In this document: positions 16,657 through 25,262 of the stretch, in pieces
How positions within the stretch are numbered: position 1 is the first letter of the stretch
Layout of the letters: each line of letters starts with the position of its first letter
Assembly (NCBI GenBank): GCA_022843325.1
Contig: JALHNV010000005.1
Span: 27,158-91,157 of the forward strand
Length of the DNA: 64,000 bases
Direction of reading: 5' to 3'
Origin: Pseudolabrys sp.
GTDB lineage: Bacteria; Pseudomonadota; Alphaproteobacteria; Rhizobiales; Xanthobacteraceae
Program-made: the position numbers and the translations under genes
The notes under the pieces: model-generated
What the model saw: only the letters and a program-made list of their open reading frames with translations
Databases searched by the model: none
Told to the model about the DNA's origin: nothing

Positions 16657-18762
16657 ATGATTCTCAAACCGGACCAGAACGTTTGGCGCACCGCGCCGGC
16701 GGCGCGGGCGGCCGTGCTGATAGATGGCGCCGAGTATTTCGCGGCGGCCCGCCAAGCGATGATCAAGGCCGAGCGTTCGATCATGATCGCCGGCTGGGAT
16801 ATTCACAGCAAGACGCGGCTGGTCGGCCCTTCGGGTGAAGCAGATGACGGTTACCCGCCGCTATTCGCGGAATTTCTCGCCCGGTTGGTGGTCGAACGCC
16901 CACAACTCCAGATCAATCTGCTTCTCTGGGATTTTTCCGTCCTCTATACCGGCGAGCGCGATCCGTTCCCGACCTTGGCGCTGCGCTGGTCGACTCCGGA
17001 CCAGATCAAATTCTGTCTCGACGACTGCGTGCCAATAGGCTCGTCGCAGCATCAGAAGCTGGTGGTGGTGGACGACAAGATCGCCTTCAGTGGCGGGCTG
17101 GACATCACCATGCGGCGCTGGGACACCGGCCGCCACGAGCTGGACAATCCGTACCGCATCGATCCGGACGGAAAAGCCTATGAGCCGTTTCACGATGTGC
17201 AGATGGTGGTCGACGGCGAGGCGGCACAGGCGCTCGGCGAATTGCTGCGCGACCGCTGGGCCTGCGCCGCCTGCGAGACCGTGCGCGCTGTCAAAACCGA
17301 GGGCGATCCGTGGCCTGACCACGTGACGCCGGAGTTCACGGATATCGAGGTCGGCATCGCACGGACCCTGCCGACCTACGAAGGCCAAACCGACATCCGG
17401 GAAGTGCAGCGCCTGTTTCTTGACAGCATCGACGCCGCGGAACGATCGATCTATATCGAAAACCAGTATCTCACGGTGGCAGCGGTCGCGGAGCGGTTGG
17501 CCCGGCGGTTGCGCGAAAAGCCCGAACTCGAAGTGTTGATCGTGGCGCCGAAGTCGCACGATTCGTGGCTGGAGGCGCACAGCATGCGCGCCGGCCGTAT
17601 CGCCTTTACGCGCACGGTGAAGCAAGCCGGCGGCGACCGTTTCCACCTCGTCTATCCGAAGATTACCGATGGGGAGCGCAGCGCCGCCACCATGGTGCAT
17701 GCCAAGGTGATGATCGTCGACGATACTTTCCTGCGCATCGGCTCGGCCAATCTCAACAATCGGTCCATGGGCACCGATACCGAATGCGACCTGATAATCG
17801 AGGCCAGCTCGGACAAGGAACGTGCCGGCATCGCCAATGTGCGCAACCGTTTGCTCGGCGACCACTGCGGCGCCAGCGCCGACGAGGTTGCCGCCGCACT
17901 GGAAAACGCGGGCGGGTCGCTGCTGACGGTGGCGAAAACGCTGAGCGCCAACGGCCACAGCCTCGCGCCGATCGAGGATACGTCGGAGGGCACCGAAGAA
18001 CTGGACACCGTGTTCCAGAGTGTGGCCGATCCGGAAAAGCCGATCGGCGCCGAAAAATTCGTCAGCAACATGACCGGCGGTATCGTGCCGGTCCGGCATA
18101 TCTCCACCGTGGTCAAGGTGGTGCTGGCGGGGCTGGTTGTGTTGGCGCTGGCGCTGGTCTGGCGCTACGTGCCGCTGGCCCGGCCCGACGAGGTTCGCGA
18201 GGCCTTTGCGTCCATCAACGGCAACGCCGCGGCGCCGTTGATCGTGGTCGGCATTTTTATTGCCGCCGGCCTCGTGTTTTTTCCGGTGATGGTTTTGATC
18301 GCCGCAACGGCCGCCGCTTTCGGCCCGTGGCTCGGCTTTGCCTACGCCACAGCAGGGGCGCTTGCCAGCGCGCTGGCGGCCTACGCCATCGGCCGGATGA
18401 TCGGAAAACGGCCGCTGCGTAATTTCCTCGGACCGCGGCTCAACCGCGTTCGCCAGCGTGTCGCCAAACGTGGCGTCATCACCATCGCTGCAGTGCGGCT
18501 GGTGCCGGTCGCACCGTTCACGGTGGTCAACCTGGTGGCCGGCGCCAGCGGCATCCGTGTTTTTGAGTACATGGCCGGCACCATGCTGGGCATGTTGCCG
18601 GGTCTCGTGATGATTTCGGCAGTCGGACATCAGATTGCCCGTATCATGACGGCGCCGACCCCGACCGACTTCGCTTTGCTAGCCGCCGTGGTGACGGGCT
18701 GGATCGCCGTGTCGGTCGGCGTGCAGGCTCTCGTGTCGCGCTACTCGACCGGCCAGGCGTGA
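16657..18762 (+). CDS. phospholipase D / cardiolipin-synthase-like protein fused to a VTT (DedA-like) membrane domain
   Basis: A 701-residue fusion. The ATG at 16657 begins MILKPDQNVW; an upstream in-frame ATG at 16540 overlaps the GST gene and was rejected. Two HKD motifs mark the PLD superfamily: HQKLVVVD (from residue 132) and HAKVMIVD (from residue 348), each followed by the usual Gly-Ser/Gly-Gly segment. From about 484 to 695 there are six or so hydrophobic segments forming a VTT/SNARE-associated domain like DedA proteins, some of which are lipid scramblases or flippases. The likely role is making or remodelling phospholipids at the inner membrane and moving them across it. It overlaps the next gene, an EEP protein, by four bases (GTGA). 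Confidence 0.85.
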   Translation: MILKPDQNVWRTAPAARAAVLIDGAEYFAAARQAMIKAERSIMIAGWDIHSKTRLVGPSGEADDGYPPLFAEFLARLVVERPQLQINLLLWDFSVLYTGERDPFPTLALRWSTPDQIKFCLDDCVPIGSSQHQKLVVVDDKIAFSGGLDITMRRWDTGRHELDNPYRIDPDGKAYEPFHDVQMVVDGEAAQALGELLRDRWACAACETVRAVKTEGDPWPDHVTPEFTDIEVGIARTLPTYEGQTDIREVQRLFLDSIDAAERSIYIENQYLTVAAVAERLARRLREKPELEVLIVAPKSHDSWLEAHSMRAGRIAFTRTVKQAGGDRFHLVYPKITDGERSAATMVHAKVMIVDDTFLRIGSANLNNRSMGTDTECDLIIEASSDKERAGIANVRNRLLGDHCGASADEVAAALENAGGSLLTVAKTLSANGHSLAPIEDTSEGTEELDTVFQSVADPEKPIGAEKFVSNMTGGIVPVRHISTVVKVVLAGLVVLALALVWRYVPLARPDEVREAFASINGNAAAPLIVVGIFIAAGLVFFPVMVLIAATAAAFGPWLGFAYATAGALASALAAYAIGRMIGKRPLRNFLGPRLNRVRQRVAKRGVITIAAVRLVPVAPFTVVNLVAGASGIRVFEYMAGTMLGMLPGLVMISAVGHQIARIMTAPTPTDFALLAAVVTGWIAVSVGVQALVSRYSTGQA

Positions 18763-19535
18763 CGGTGACGGCCCCGCCGACCGTCCGGGTCATGACCTGG
18801 AATATTCACGGTGCCTTCGGACGCAATCCGCGTTTCGATCTGGCGCAGGTCATCAAGCTGATCCGCCGCTGGCACCCCGACGTCGTTGCGCTGCAGGAGG
18901 TCGACTCGCGGCGCTGCATCGACGGTGCCGCCAATCCGTTCGAATTGCTGCCGGCGGCAATAGGCGTGCACGGCATCGGCGCCAAGGCGCTGACCACCAA
19001 AGACGGCGACTACGGGCAAATGCTGGTCAGCCGCTGGCCGATCGTGACGCATGAGGTGCGAGATATCTCGTTCGGCGAACGCGAGCCGCGGCGTGCCATC
19101 CGTGCCGAGGTCGATACGCCGTGCGGGCCCCTGACGGTCGTTGCAACGCATCTCGGCCTGAGCATCCGTGAGCGCCGCGATCAGGCGCGGGCGCTGATGC
19201 AACTGGCGGCGGGCGAGGGCCCCGCCGTGATCATCGGCGATTTCAACGACTGGTTCTGGCCGGGTTCTGTGCGGGCCGTGTTGTCCGGCGAATTTCCCGG
19301 GCGGACGACCAACCGGACCTTCCCATCATACTTCCCGCTGCTGCGCCTCGACCGGATTTATTGCCGGCCGCGCACGGCGCTGGTGCGCAGCTTCGTTGAT
19401 CCGGCCGGAAAGGCGTTGTCAGACCACCTGCCGGTCATCGCCGACATCGCGCTTGACGCTCACCAGGGCCGCTCCAGCGAATTGGTGACGTGTTCGCGGT
19501 CGGGCGAGGTAAAGCAGAGGCCAACGCACAAGTAG
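18759..19535 (+). CDS. endonuclease/exonuclease/phosphatase family protein (YbhP-like)
   Basis: A 258-residue protein of the EEP superfamily with all core motifs: WNIHG (14-18), LQEVD, HLGLS, GDFNDW and SDHLP near the C-terminus. EEP proteins hydrolyse phosphodiesters or phosphomonoesters in DNA, inositol phosphates or sphingomyelin. Translation is coupled to the PLD-VTT gene by a GTGA overlap. The E. coli clsB-ybhP pair has the same PLD plus EEP order, which suggests a lipid head-group substrate rather than DNA. The last ~75 bases overlap the convergent cupin gene. Confidence 0.85.
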   Translation: MTVTAPPTVRVMTWNIHGAFGRNPRFDLAQVIKLIRRWHPDVVALQEVDSRRCIDGAANPFELLPAAIGVHGIGAKALTTKDGDYGQMLVSRWPIVTHEVRDISFGEREPRRAIRAEVDTPCGPLTVVATHLGLSIRERRDQARALMQLAAGEGPAVIIGDFNDWFWPGSVRAVLSGEFPGRTTNRTFPSYFPLLRLDRIYCRPRTALVRSFVDPAGKALSDHLPVIADIALDAHQGRSSELVTCSRSGEVKQRPTHK

Positions 19536-19873
19536 GGCAACTCCGGGTGCGGGTTGTGGCCGCGGTGGAATTTGGCGATCGGCTCCGAATAGCAGTCACC
19601 GGCCGTGGCTTTGACCAGGACGCCCTCTTCGAAATGCGCCTCAAATTGGCCCTGGAGGCAGACGAAGAACGCCGCGCCGTTGTGGCAATGCCAGTTGGTG
19701 TAACCGCCGGGGACGATTTCGGCATTGTAGATTTGCACCTTGGCCTGCGCGTCACGCGGCAGCGACGCATAAAGCGTGTCGAGCAGCAGATTTCGGTGAA
19801 AGCCGTGGCCGGGGGGCACAAAGCCTTGCAGCTTCAGTTTCAGATCCTTGTAATCGTCGGTGCGGGCGTCCAT
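19460..19873 (-). CDS. cupin-domain protein
   Basis: A 137-residue protein with a single double-stranded beta-helix. Motif 1 is WHCHNGAAFFVCLQGQFE and motif 2 ends with PIAKFHRGHNPHP, providing His ligands for a metal. No enzyme class can be assigned. Its 3' end overlaps the 3' end of the EEP gene by 76 bases in opposite orientation; both reading frames have good family matches, so the overlap seems real. Confidence 0.8.
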   Translation of the reverse strand: MDARTDDYKDLKLKLQGFVPPGHGFHRNLLLDTLYASLPRDAQAKVQIYNAEIVPGGYTNWHCHNGAAFFVCLQGQFEAHFEEGVLVKATAGDCYSEPIAKFHRGHNPHPELPYLCVGLCFTSPDREHVTNSLERPW

Positions 19874-19952
19874 GACATCGTCTCCATGCGGGAGATCGGA
19901 TGCTAATACGCCGGAACGCGCGGCGTGAAGACGTCCTAGGGCGCGAACAGCA

Positions 19953-19980
19953 GAAAGCCCGGCACGCGGGCCGGGCTTTC
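19953..19980 (-). terminator. hairpin terminator after csbD-like gene
   Basis: GAAAGCCCGGC, six bases, GCCGGGCTTTC: an 11-bp perfect stem about 25 bases past the stop of the CsbD gene in its direction. On that strand it is followed by a modest T/C-rich run. Confidence 0.65.
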
Positions 19981-20003
19981 AAGTTCCGCCGAACGTCCAA
20001 CGA

Positions 20004-20186
20004 TCAATCGTTCACGGCGTCCTTGGCTGCGTCCTTCATGCCACCGATGGTGTTCTGAACCTTGCCGGCAACCTGCTGGGCCTTGCCCTCGGTCTCAAGC
20101 TTGGCATCGCCGGTTACTTTGCCCGCGACTTCCTTGACCTTGCCCTTGGCCTGCTCGTAGCTGCCTTCAACGCGATCCTTGTTCAT
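20004..20186 (-). CDS. CsbD-family stress protein
   Basis: A 60-residue hydrophilic protein, MNKDRVEGSYEQ then two similar amphipathic repeats (AKGKVKEVAGKVTGD and AQQVAGKVQN), typical of CsbD, a general-stress protein of unknown mechanism. The ATG at 20186 was chosen over one at 20198 because an AGGA site lies 7-8 bases upstream. An exact EcfG-type promoter (GGAAC-N16-CGTT) sits 41 bases further up, so it should be induced by general stress. Confidence 0.88.
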   Translation of the reverse strand: MNKDRVEGSYEQAKGKVKEVAGKVTGDAKLETEGKAQQVAGKVQNTIGGMKDAAKDAVND

Positions 20187-20226
20187 GCAATTCCTCATCT
20201 TGTTGCTGCGGAGTGCTCACCAGGAC

Positions 20227-20251
20227 AACGCTTGCCAGCTTCGACGGTTCC
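20227..20251 (-). promoter_or_regulatory. EcfG-type general-stress promoter of the CsbD gene
   Basis: On the minus strand GGAAC (20251-20247), 16 bases, CGTT (20230-20227), matching the alphaproteobacterial sigma-EcfG consensus GGAAC-N16/17-CGTT without a mismatch. The predicted 5' leader to the ATG at 20186 is about 35 bases. Confidence 0.72.
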
Positions 20252-20302
20252 GATCTGCTGTCAGCGCGGCCGGTTGTCAGCAAGACTTTCGACGGCGGCG
20301 CA

Positions 20303-20334
20303 TGAAAAAAAACCCCGCGCCGTAGCGCGGGGTT
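20303..20334 (-). terminator. strong intrinsic terminator
   Basis: AACCCCGCGC, loop CGTA, GCGCGGGGTT: a 10-bp perfect GC-rich stem which, on the minus strand, runs straight into eight T residues. It lies 24 bases after the stop of the secreted protein at 20358-20804. Confidence 0.88.
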
Positions 20335-20357
20335 TGTCGTTCTCATATGAGACGGCG

Positions 20358-20804
20358 TTACTGCTTCTCGTTCATGCCGCCGCTGCGCGAGCCGGACGTG
20401 CCCTTTTCCGTACCAGCGTTCAGGCTGCCCGGGGGCGGACGATCGGCACCCGACGGCGCTGCGCCGGTCGTGGAAGGCGTGCCCATCGTGGCAGAGGCCG
20501 GCGACTGCGAACCGCTCATCGAGCCGGCCGAGGTGCCGCTCTGCGCGGCCGCATTCGGGGAACTCGGCGGCGGATTTTCCGCGGTGTTCGGCCCCGTAAT
20601 CGCGCTGTTACCTGGCATGCCGCCGGTACCGGCGGGCTGATTGCCGCTATTCGCGGGGGCGCCGGGTGAACCGGTCACGGCCCCGGCATTCAGATTGCTC
20701 GGCGACCCTGTTGCGGACTGCGGGCCGGCAGCATTCTGCGCGCTGGCGATCGACATGCCGGCAATGAGAGCTGCCGCAGCGGTCAATGTCGTAAGTGTCT
20801 TCAT
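20358..20804 (-). CDS. small secreted Pro/Ser/Gly-rich protein, stress-associated
   Basis: A 148-residue protein, mostly low complexity. The ATG at 20804 is preceded by AAGGAGAA and starts a signal peptide (MKTLTTLTAAAALIAG, cleavage near ASA-QN). The mature part is rich in Ser, Gly, Pro, Asn and Ala with no Cys and no recognisable domain, probably disordered in the periplasm. An EcfG-like promoter with one mismatch lies 76 bases upstream and a strong terminator directly downstream, so it is a single-gene unit. Function unknown. Confidence 0.78.
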   Translation of the reverse strand: MKTLTTLTAAAALIAGMSIASAQNAAGPQSATGSPSNLNAGAVTGSPGAPANSGNQPAGTGGMPGNSAITGPNTAENPPPSSPNAAAQSGTSAGSMSGSQSPASATMGTPSTTGAAPSGADRPPPGSLNAGTEKGTSGSRSGGMNEKQ

Positions 20805-20879
20805 CGGGAGTTCTCCTTGGATGAGGGCCGCGTTCACTGCGGCTTGATATGCCGCGTGTGTCGCAGCAACTGGGGGGAC

Positions 20880-20905
20880 AACAGGCCAACAGGAACATAC
20901 GTTCC
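20880..20905 (-). promoter_or_regulatory. EcfG-like promoter with one mismatch
   Basis: On the minus strand GGAAC (20905-20901), 17 bases, TGTT (20883-20880). Only the first base of the -10 box differs from CGTT. It precedes the secreted protein gene starting at 20804. The GGAAC is also half of the palindrome GGAACATACGTTCC. Confidence 0.5.
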
Positions 20906-20951
20906 GGGAACTCACAGGGTTGTGCGCGAATGTTTCCCGGTTCGACGCGTG

Positions 20952-21257
20952 TTACTTCTGCTCACCGCTGTCGATGGTCGACGAACCTTTCATATCAGTC
21001 GCGTCTTTGCCGCTTGGTTCCGTGATCGGCTTATCGATATTTTCGCCGCGGCCTGGCTCAAGCTTGGTCGGGACGTTCTGACCGGTGGTCGCCGGTGACT
21101 TGCGTTCACCGGCATTCATCGGCGGCGCGATGATCTCGGCGGGAGCATTCTGATGCGCCGGCGGAGCGGGCTCCGGCGGCAGATTGGTTGTTTGGGCGGC
21201 GGCGAGATTGATGCCGAGCAGCAGTGCCGCCGTGGCGGTCGAGAGACGGATGATCAT
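20952..21257 (-). CDS. small secreted protein, stress-associated
   Basis: A 101-residue protein beginning at the ATG at 21257 after a GAGGAG ribosome site. The signal peptide covers about 1-21 (MIIRLSTATAALLLG, cleavage near AAA-QT). The rest is Pro/Glu/Lys-rich and hydrophilic (EPAPPAHQ, EPGRGENIDKP), with no Cys and no known domain. It resembles the gene at 20358-20804 in architecture, though not clearly in sequence. A perfect EcfG-type promoter lies 28 bases upstream. Confidence 0.75.
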   Translation of the reverse strand: MIIRLSTATAALLLGINLAAAQTTNLPPEPAPPAHQNAPAEIIAPPMNAGERKSPATTGQNVPTKLEPGRGENIDKPITEPSGKDATDMKGSSTIDSGEQK

Positions 21258-21284
21258 GATGGCTCCTCGGGGTTGCTGAAGGAG

Positions 21285-21310
21285 AACGTTTGCCCCGACC
21301 TGCCGGTTCC
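21285..21310 (-). promoter_or_regulatory. EcfG-type general-stress promoter
   Basis: On the minus strand GGAAC (21310-21306), 17 bases, CGTT (21288-21285), an exact match to the sigma-EcfG consensus. It drives the small secreted protein whose ATG is at 21257. Confidence 0.7.
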
Positions 21311-21392
21311 GGCTCTCTGCTGCGACGGATTTACCGGCATTGCCTAACCGGAGCCGCCAAGGCACCCTGACCCGCTTGCAGGGGAGGGGCTG

Positions 21393-23000
<1,608 letters not shown>

Positions 23001-23001
23001 T

Positions 23002-23409
23002 CTAAACTCCACCGGTCGAAGTCATGGGCGTGTTCGCGGGCGTAGCCGCGTTTGCTCTCCGAAGGAGTATTTTATCCTCAGCGCTTTGTAACGATTCTTC
23101 TGCTTCGATTGCCTTCCGGAGACCAGCTTGAAAAATATACAATCTCATCAAAGAACCGCAGAATAGAAAAACAAATCCTAGAGAGGCAGAAAAAATAAAC
23201 TCGTGGGAAGTCATTTCCGAAAATGTTGGCAATCGCAGGTATTTTGCAGCGTATATAAATACCAATAACAACGAACCACATACAAACATAATGTTTGACG
23301 CGGGCTGTTTTGCGAACTCGGTCGTTTCTTGAAGGACGATTTTGAATTGTTGAAGCCGTCCTTCCAGACTTCCTGTTGTTGGCGTGACGTCTGTTGAGCT
23401 TTCTGACAA
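23002..23409 (-). CDS. low-GC two-helix membrane protein, unrecognised
   Basis: A 135-residue protein from the TTG at 23409, chosen because a consensus GAGGAGG ribosome site lies 6 bases before it; a TTG at 23460 would add 17 residues. Two hydrophobic segments (about 39-56 and 71-92) follow a polar N-terminal region and precede a charged, probably coiled C-terminal region (LRKAIEAEESLQSAEDKILLRR). The coding DNA and its flank (23041-23490) are AT-rich with codons such as ATA, TTA and AAA that neighbours avoid, a sign of recent transfer. It converges on mccB, stops one base apart. Function unknown. Confidence 0.6.
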   Translation of the reverse strand: MSESSTDVTPTTGSLEGRLQQFKIVLQETTEFAKQPASNIMFVCGSLLLVFIYAAKYLRLPTFSEMTSHEFIFSASLGFVFLFCGSLMRLYIFQAGLRKAIEAEESLQSAEDKILLRRANAATPANTPMTSTGGV

Positions 23410-23633
23410 TTTTGCCTCCTCGCAACCACTATTGATGGTAGTTAAATAATATACAACCAAAATGGGTTGTCCAACGAATACAGATTTTATGTTGTTCGGC
23501 GATTGAGGCTGTTCAGGCGGGCCCTGCCGGCGAACTTAAGAGCCTTGGCGAAGTGAAAGGCGATAAGGTTCGGCGCATAGCGTTTGGTAATTTCCCTAAT
23601 CGTTCCGAACACCCAACCACTGCGATTTCGCCG

Positions 23634-23852
23634 ATGCCCTCCACCCCCAAAAAACCGCCCGGCCACGATTGGGAAGTCTTCATCCGCTATCTCGATGACG
23701 GCGAGGATGACAGCATGGCGGTCGAAAGCTGCTGGACGCCGGAGGAGGCGATCGCCAAAGCGCGCGAGGCGCTCAACGCCTATGCCAAGAGCGACGACGA
23801 CAAGGATCAGTTCGAGGTGATGGCGGTGGTGCGGAGCGATGCGGAGATTTAG
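23634..23852 (+). CDS. small acidic hypothetical protein
   Basis: A 72-residue protein from the ATG at 23634; an earlier ATG at 23553 would add an unlikely N-terminus read from the AT-rich stretch. It has a plausible alpha/beta pattern (WEVFIRYLDDGEDD, WTPEEAIAKAREALNAYA, QFEVMAVVRSDAEI), like small nucleotide- or protein-binding folds, and GC-rich codons like the core genome. No family recognised. The upstream 220 bp are AT-rich. Confidence 0.6.
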   Translation: MPSTPKKPPGHDWEVFIRYLDDGEDDSMAVESCWTPEEAIAKAREALNAYAKSDDDKDQFEVMAVVRSDAEI

Positions 23853-23916
23853 GGCGGGCCGTTAGCTGCGATTCCGCACACTCTTCACCCCCCTCCAGGG
23901 GAGGGTAAACGCCGCG

Positions 23917-24252
23917 TCACGCCTTCTTTGCTTTTTTCTCCACCGGCAGCTTTGCCGCCTTGCGCAGCGTCTCGTTGATGCGGCTCTGCCAGCCGCGGCC
24001 CGTGCCGCGATAATAAGCGATGACATCGGGATCGAGGCGAAGGCTCAATGCGCTTTTCGGTGCAGGTGATTTCGGGCGGCCGCGCGGCACGGGCGTGCCC
24101 CCGATGTGAAACGTACCGCGCGCAAAGTCTTCGTCGGTCAGTTCGGGGATTTCGTCATAGTCCGCCTGCGTGAGCACATAAGCATCAACCTTCTTCAAGT
24201 CGCTGCCCAAGCGCCGCGAGCGTTTCGCCGTAACGCTTTTTTTCCCGGCCAT
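23917..24252 (-). CDS. brnA: BrnA antitoxin
   Basis: A 111-residue antitoxin of type II BrnTA. The N-terminal half has the ELTDEDFARG segment that contacts toxin in this family, and the C-terminal half is a ribbon-helix-helix (ALSLRLDPDVIAYYRGTGRGWQSRIN) that binds DNA and represses the operon. A Lys-rich end follows. It overlaps the upstream toxin gene by 68 bases, within the usual toxin-first brnTA order. Confidence 0.85.
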   Translation of the reverse strand: MAGKKSVTAKRSRRLGSDLKKVDAYVLTQADYDEIPELTDEDFARGTFHIGGTPVPRGRPKSPAPKSALSLRLDPDVIAYYRGTGRGWQSRINETLRKAAKLPVEKKAKKA

Positions 24253-24490
24253 TTGTCTTCCTCATCGAAATTATGTGACGCGCTTCGCCGCGCTGCGTCC
24301 AGCAGATGATCAGCATTCGTCCGTTAAGGTAGCCGACGGTGTTGATGCGGAATTCGCCGTAGTCATGCCTCGCGTCCGGAATGTCATAGGTCTCGCCGTC
24401 AAACACCCGCGCGGCGTCGAGAAAGTCCAGCCCGCGCTCGCGCAACGTCCAGTCGCGTTTGGCCGGGTCGAATGTGATTTTCCACGGCAT
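24185..24490 (-). CDS. brnT: BrnT toxin
   Basis: A 101-residue ribonuclease toxin of the RelE-like BrnT family (PF04365). It starts with ITFDPAKRDWTLRERGLDF and ends with the conserved RHIISMRKTNGREKKRY. It cuts RNA and stops translation until neutralised by BrnA, encoded just downstream with overlap. Both proteins look intact. The leader is only a few bases: a TGTATATACA palindrome begins 5 bases upstream of the start codon. Confidence 0.88.
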   Translation of the reverse strand: MPWKITFDPAKRDWTLRERGLDFLDAARVFDGETYDIPDARHDYGEFRINTVGYLNGRMLIICWTQRGEARHIISMRKTNGREKKRYGETLAALGQRLEEG

Positions 24491-24494
24491 TTAA

Positions 24495-24504
24495 TGTATA
24501 TACA
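24495..24504. promoter_or_regulatory. TGTATATACA palindrome at the brnTA start, probable promoter/operator
   Basis: A perfect 10-bp palindrome immediately before the brnT ATG (24490). On the minus strand it overlaps a -10-like TACATT with TTGCCA 16 bases upstream. BrnA is an autorepressor, so this could be its operator. If the -10 call is right the mRNA would be almost leaderless. Confidence 0.45.
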
Positions 24505-24569
24505 AAAAATGGCTTGGCAAGGGGCTTCACGTGGCGTTGTGGAACGGATTCTGCCATAGAATGCCCCCC

Positions 24570-25262
24570 ATGAAACACACCTCCGCGCTCATCGTCGGCG
24601 CCGGCTCCGGGCTCTCGGCCGCGCTGGCGCGCGCCTTCGCCAAGGCCGGCATCAAGGTCGCGCTGGCGGCGCGCTCCGTTGCCAAGCTCGCAGAGTTCAC
24701 CGACGCCACCGGCGCGCGCACGTTCGAATGCGATGCCGCGCAGGCCTATGACGTCGCCAAACTGTTCGGCGATCTCGATGCCGCCGGGCTGACGCCCGAC
24801 GTCGTCGTCTACAATCCGAGCTACCGCGTGCGCGGGGCGTTCATCGATCTCGATCCGGCCGAGGTCGAGAAGACTTTGGCCATCACCGCCTTCGGCGGCT
24901 TCCTGGTGGCGCAGCAGGCGGCCAAGCGCATGCTGCCGAAAGGCGCGGGCGCCATCCTGTTCACCGGCGCGTCGGCATCGGTGAAGGGCTACGCACAGTC
25001 GGCGCCATTCGCGATGGGCAAGTTCGCGCTGCGCGGGCTGTCGCAAAGCATGGCGCGCGAATTGTCGCAGCACGGCATCCATGTCTGCCATTTCGTCATC
25101 GACGGCGGCATAAGAAGCGCGCGCCGCGCCGAGCCCGCCGACAACCCGGACTCGCTGCTGGACCCGGATGCGATCGCCGCGAGTTACCTGCACGTGCTGT
25201 CGCAGCCGCGCAGCGCCTGGACATCCGAGCTTGAATTGCGGCCATGGGTGGAGAAATTCTGA
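24570..25262 (+). CDS. SDR-family protein lacking the catalytic tyrosine
   Basis: A 230-residue Rossmann protein starting at the ATG at 24570 (MKHTSALIVG). The cofactor loop is GAGSGLS (10-16) and the Ser of the active site is in GAS (133-135), but the YxxxK motif reads FAMGK: Phe147 replaces Tyr and Lys151 is kept. A known SDR subgroup has this Phe, so it is probably inherited rather than a mutation. Activity as an ordinary dehydrogenase is doubtful. It overlaps the start of the downstream binding protein by one base, so the two are coupled. Confidence 0.82.
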   Translation: MKHTSALIVGAGSGLSAALARAFAKAGIKVALAARSVAKLAEFTDATGARTFECDAAQAYDVAKLFGDLDAAGLTPDVVVYNPSYRVRGAFIDLDPAEVEKTLAITAFGGFLVAQQAAKRMLPKGAGAILFTGASASVKGYAQSAPFAMGKFALRGLSQSMARELSQHGIHVCHFVIDGGIRSARRAEPADNPDSLLDPDAIAASYLHVLSQPRSAWTSELELRPWVEKF

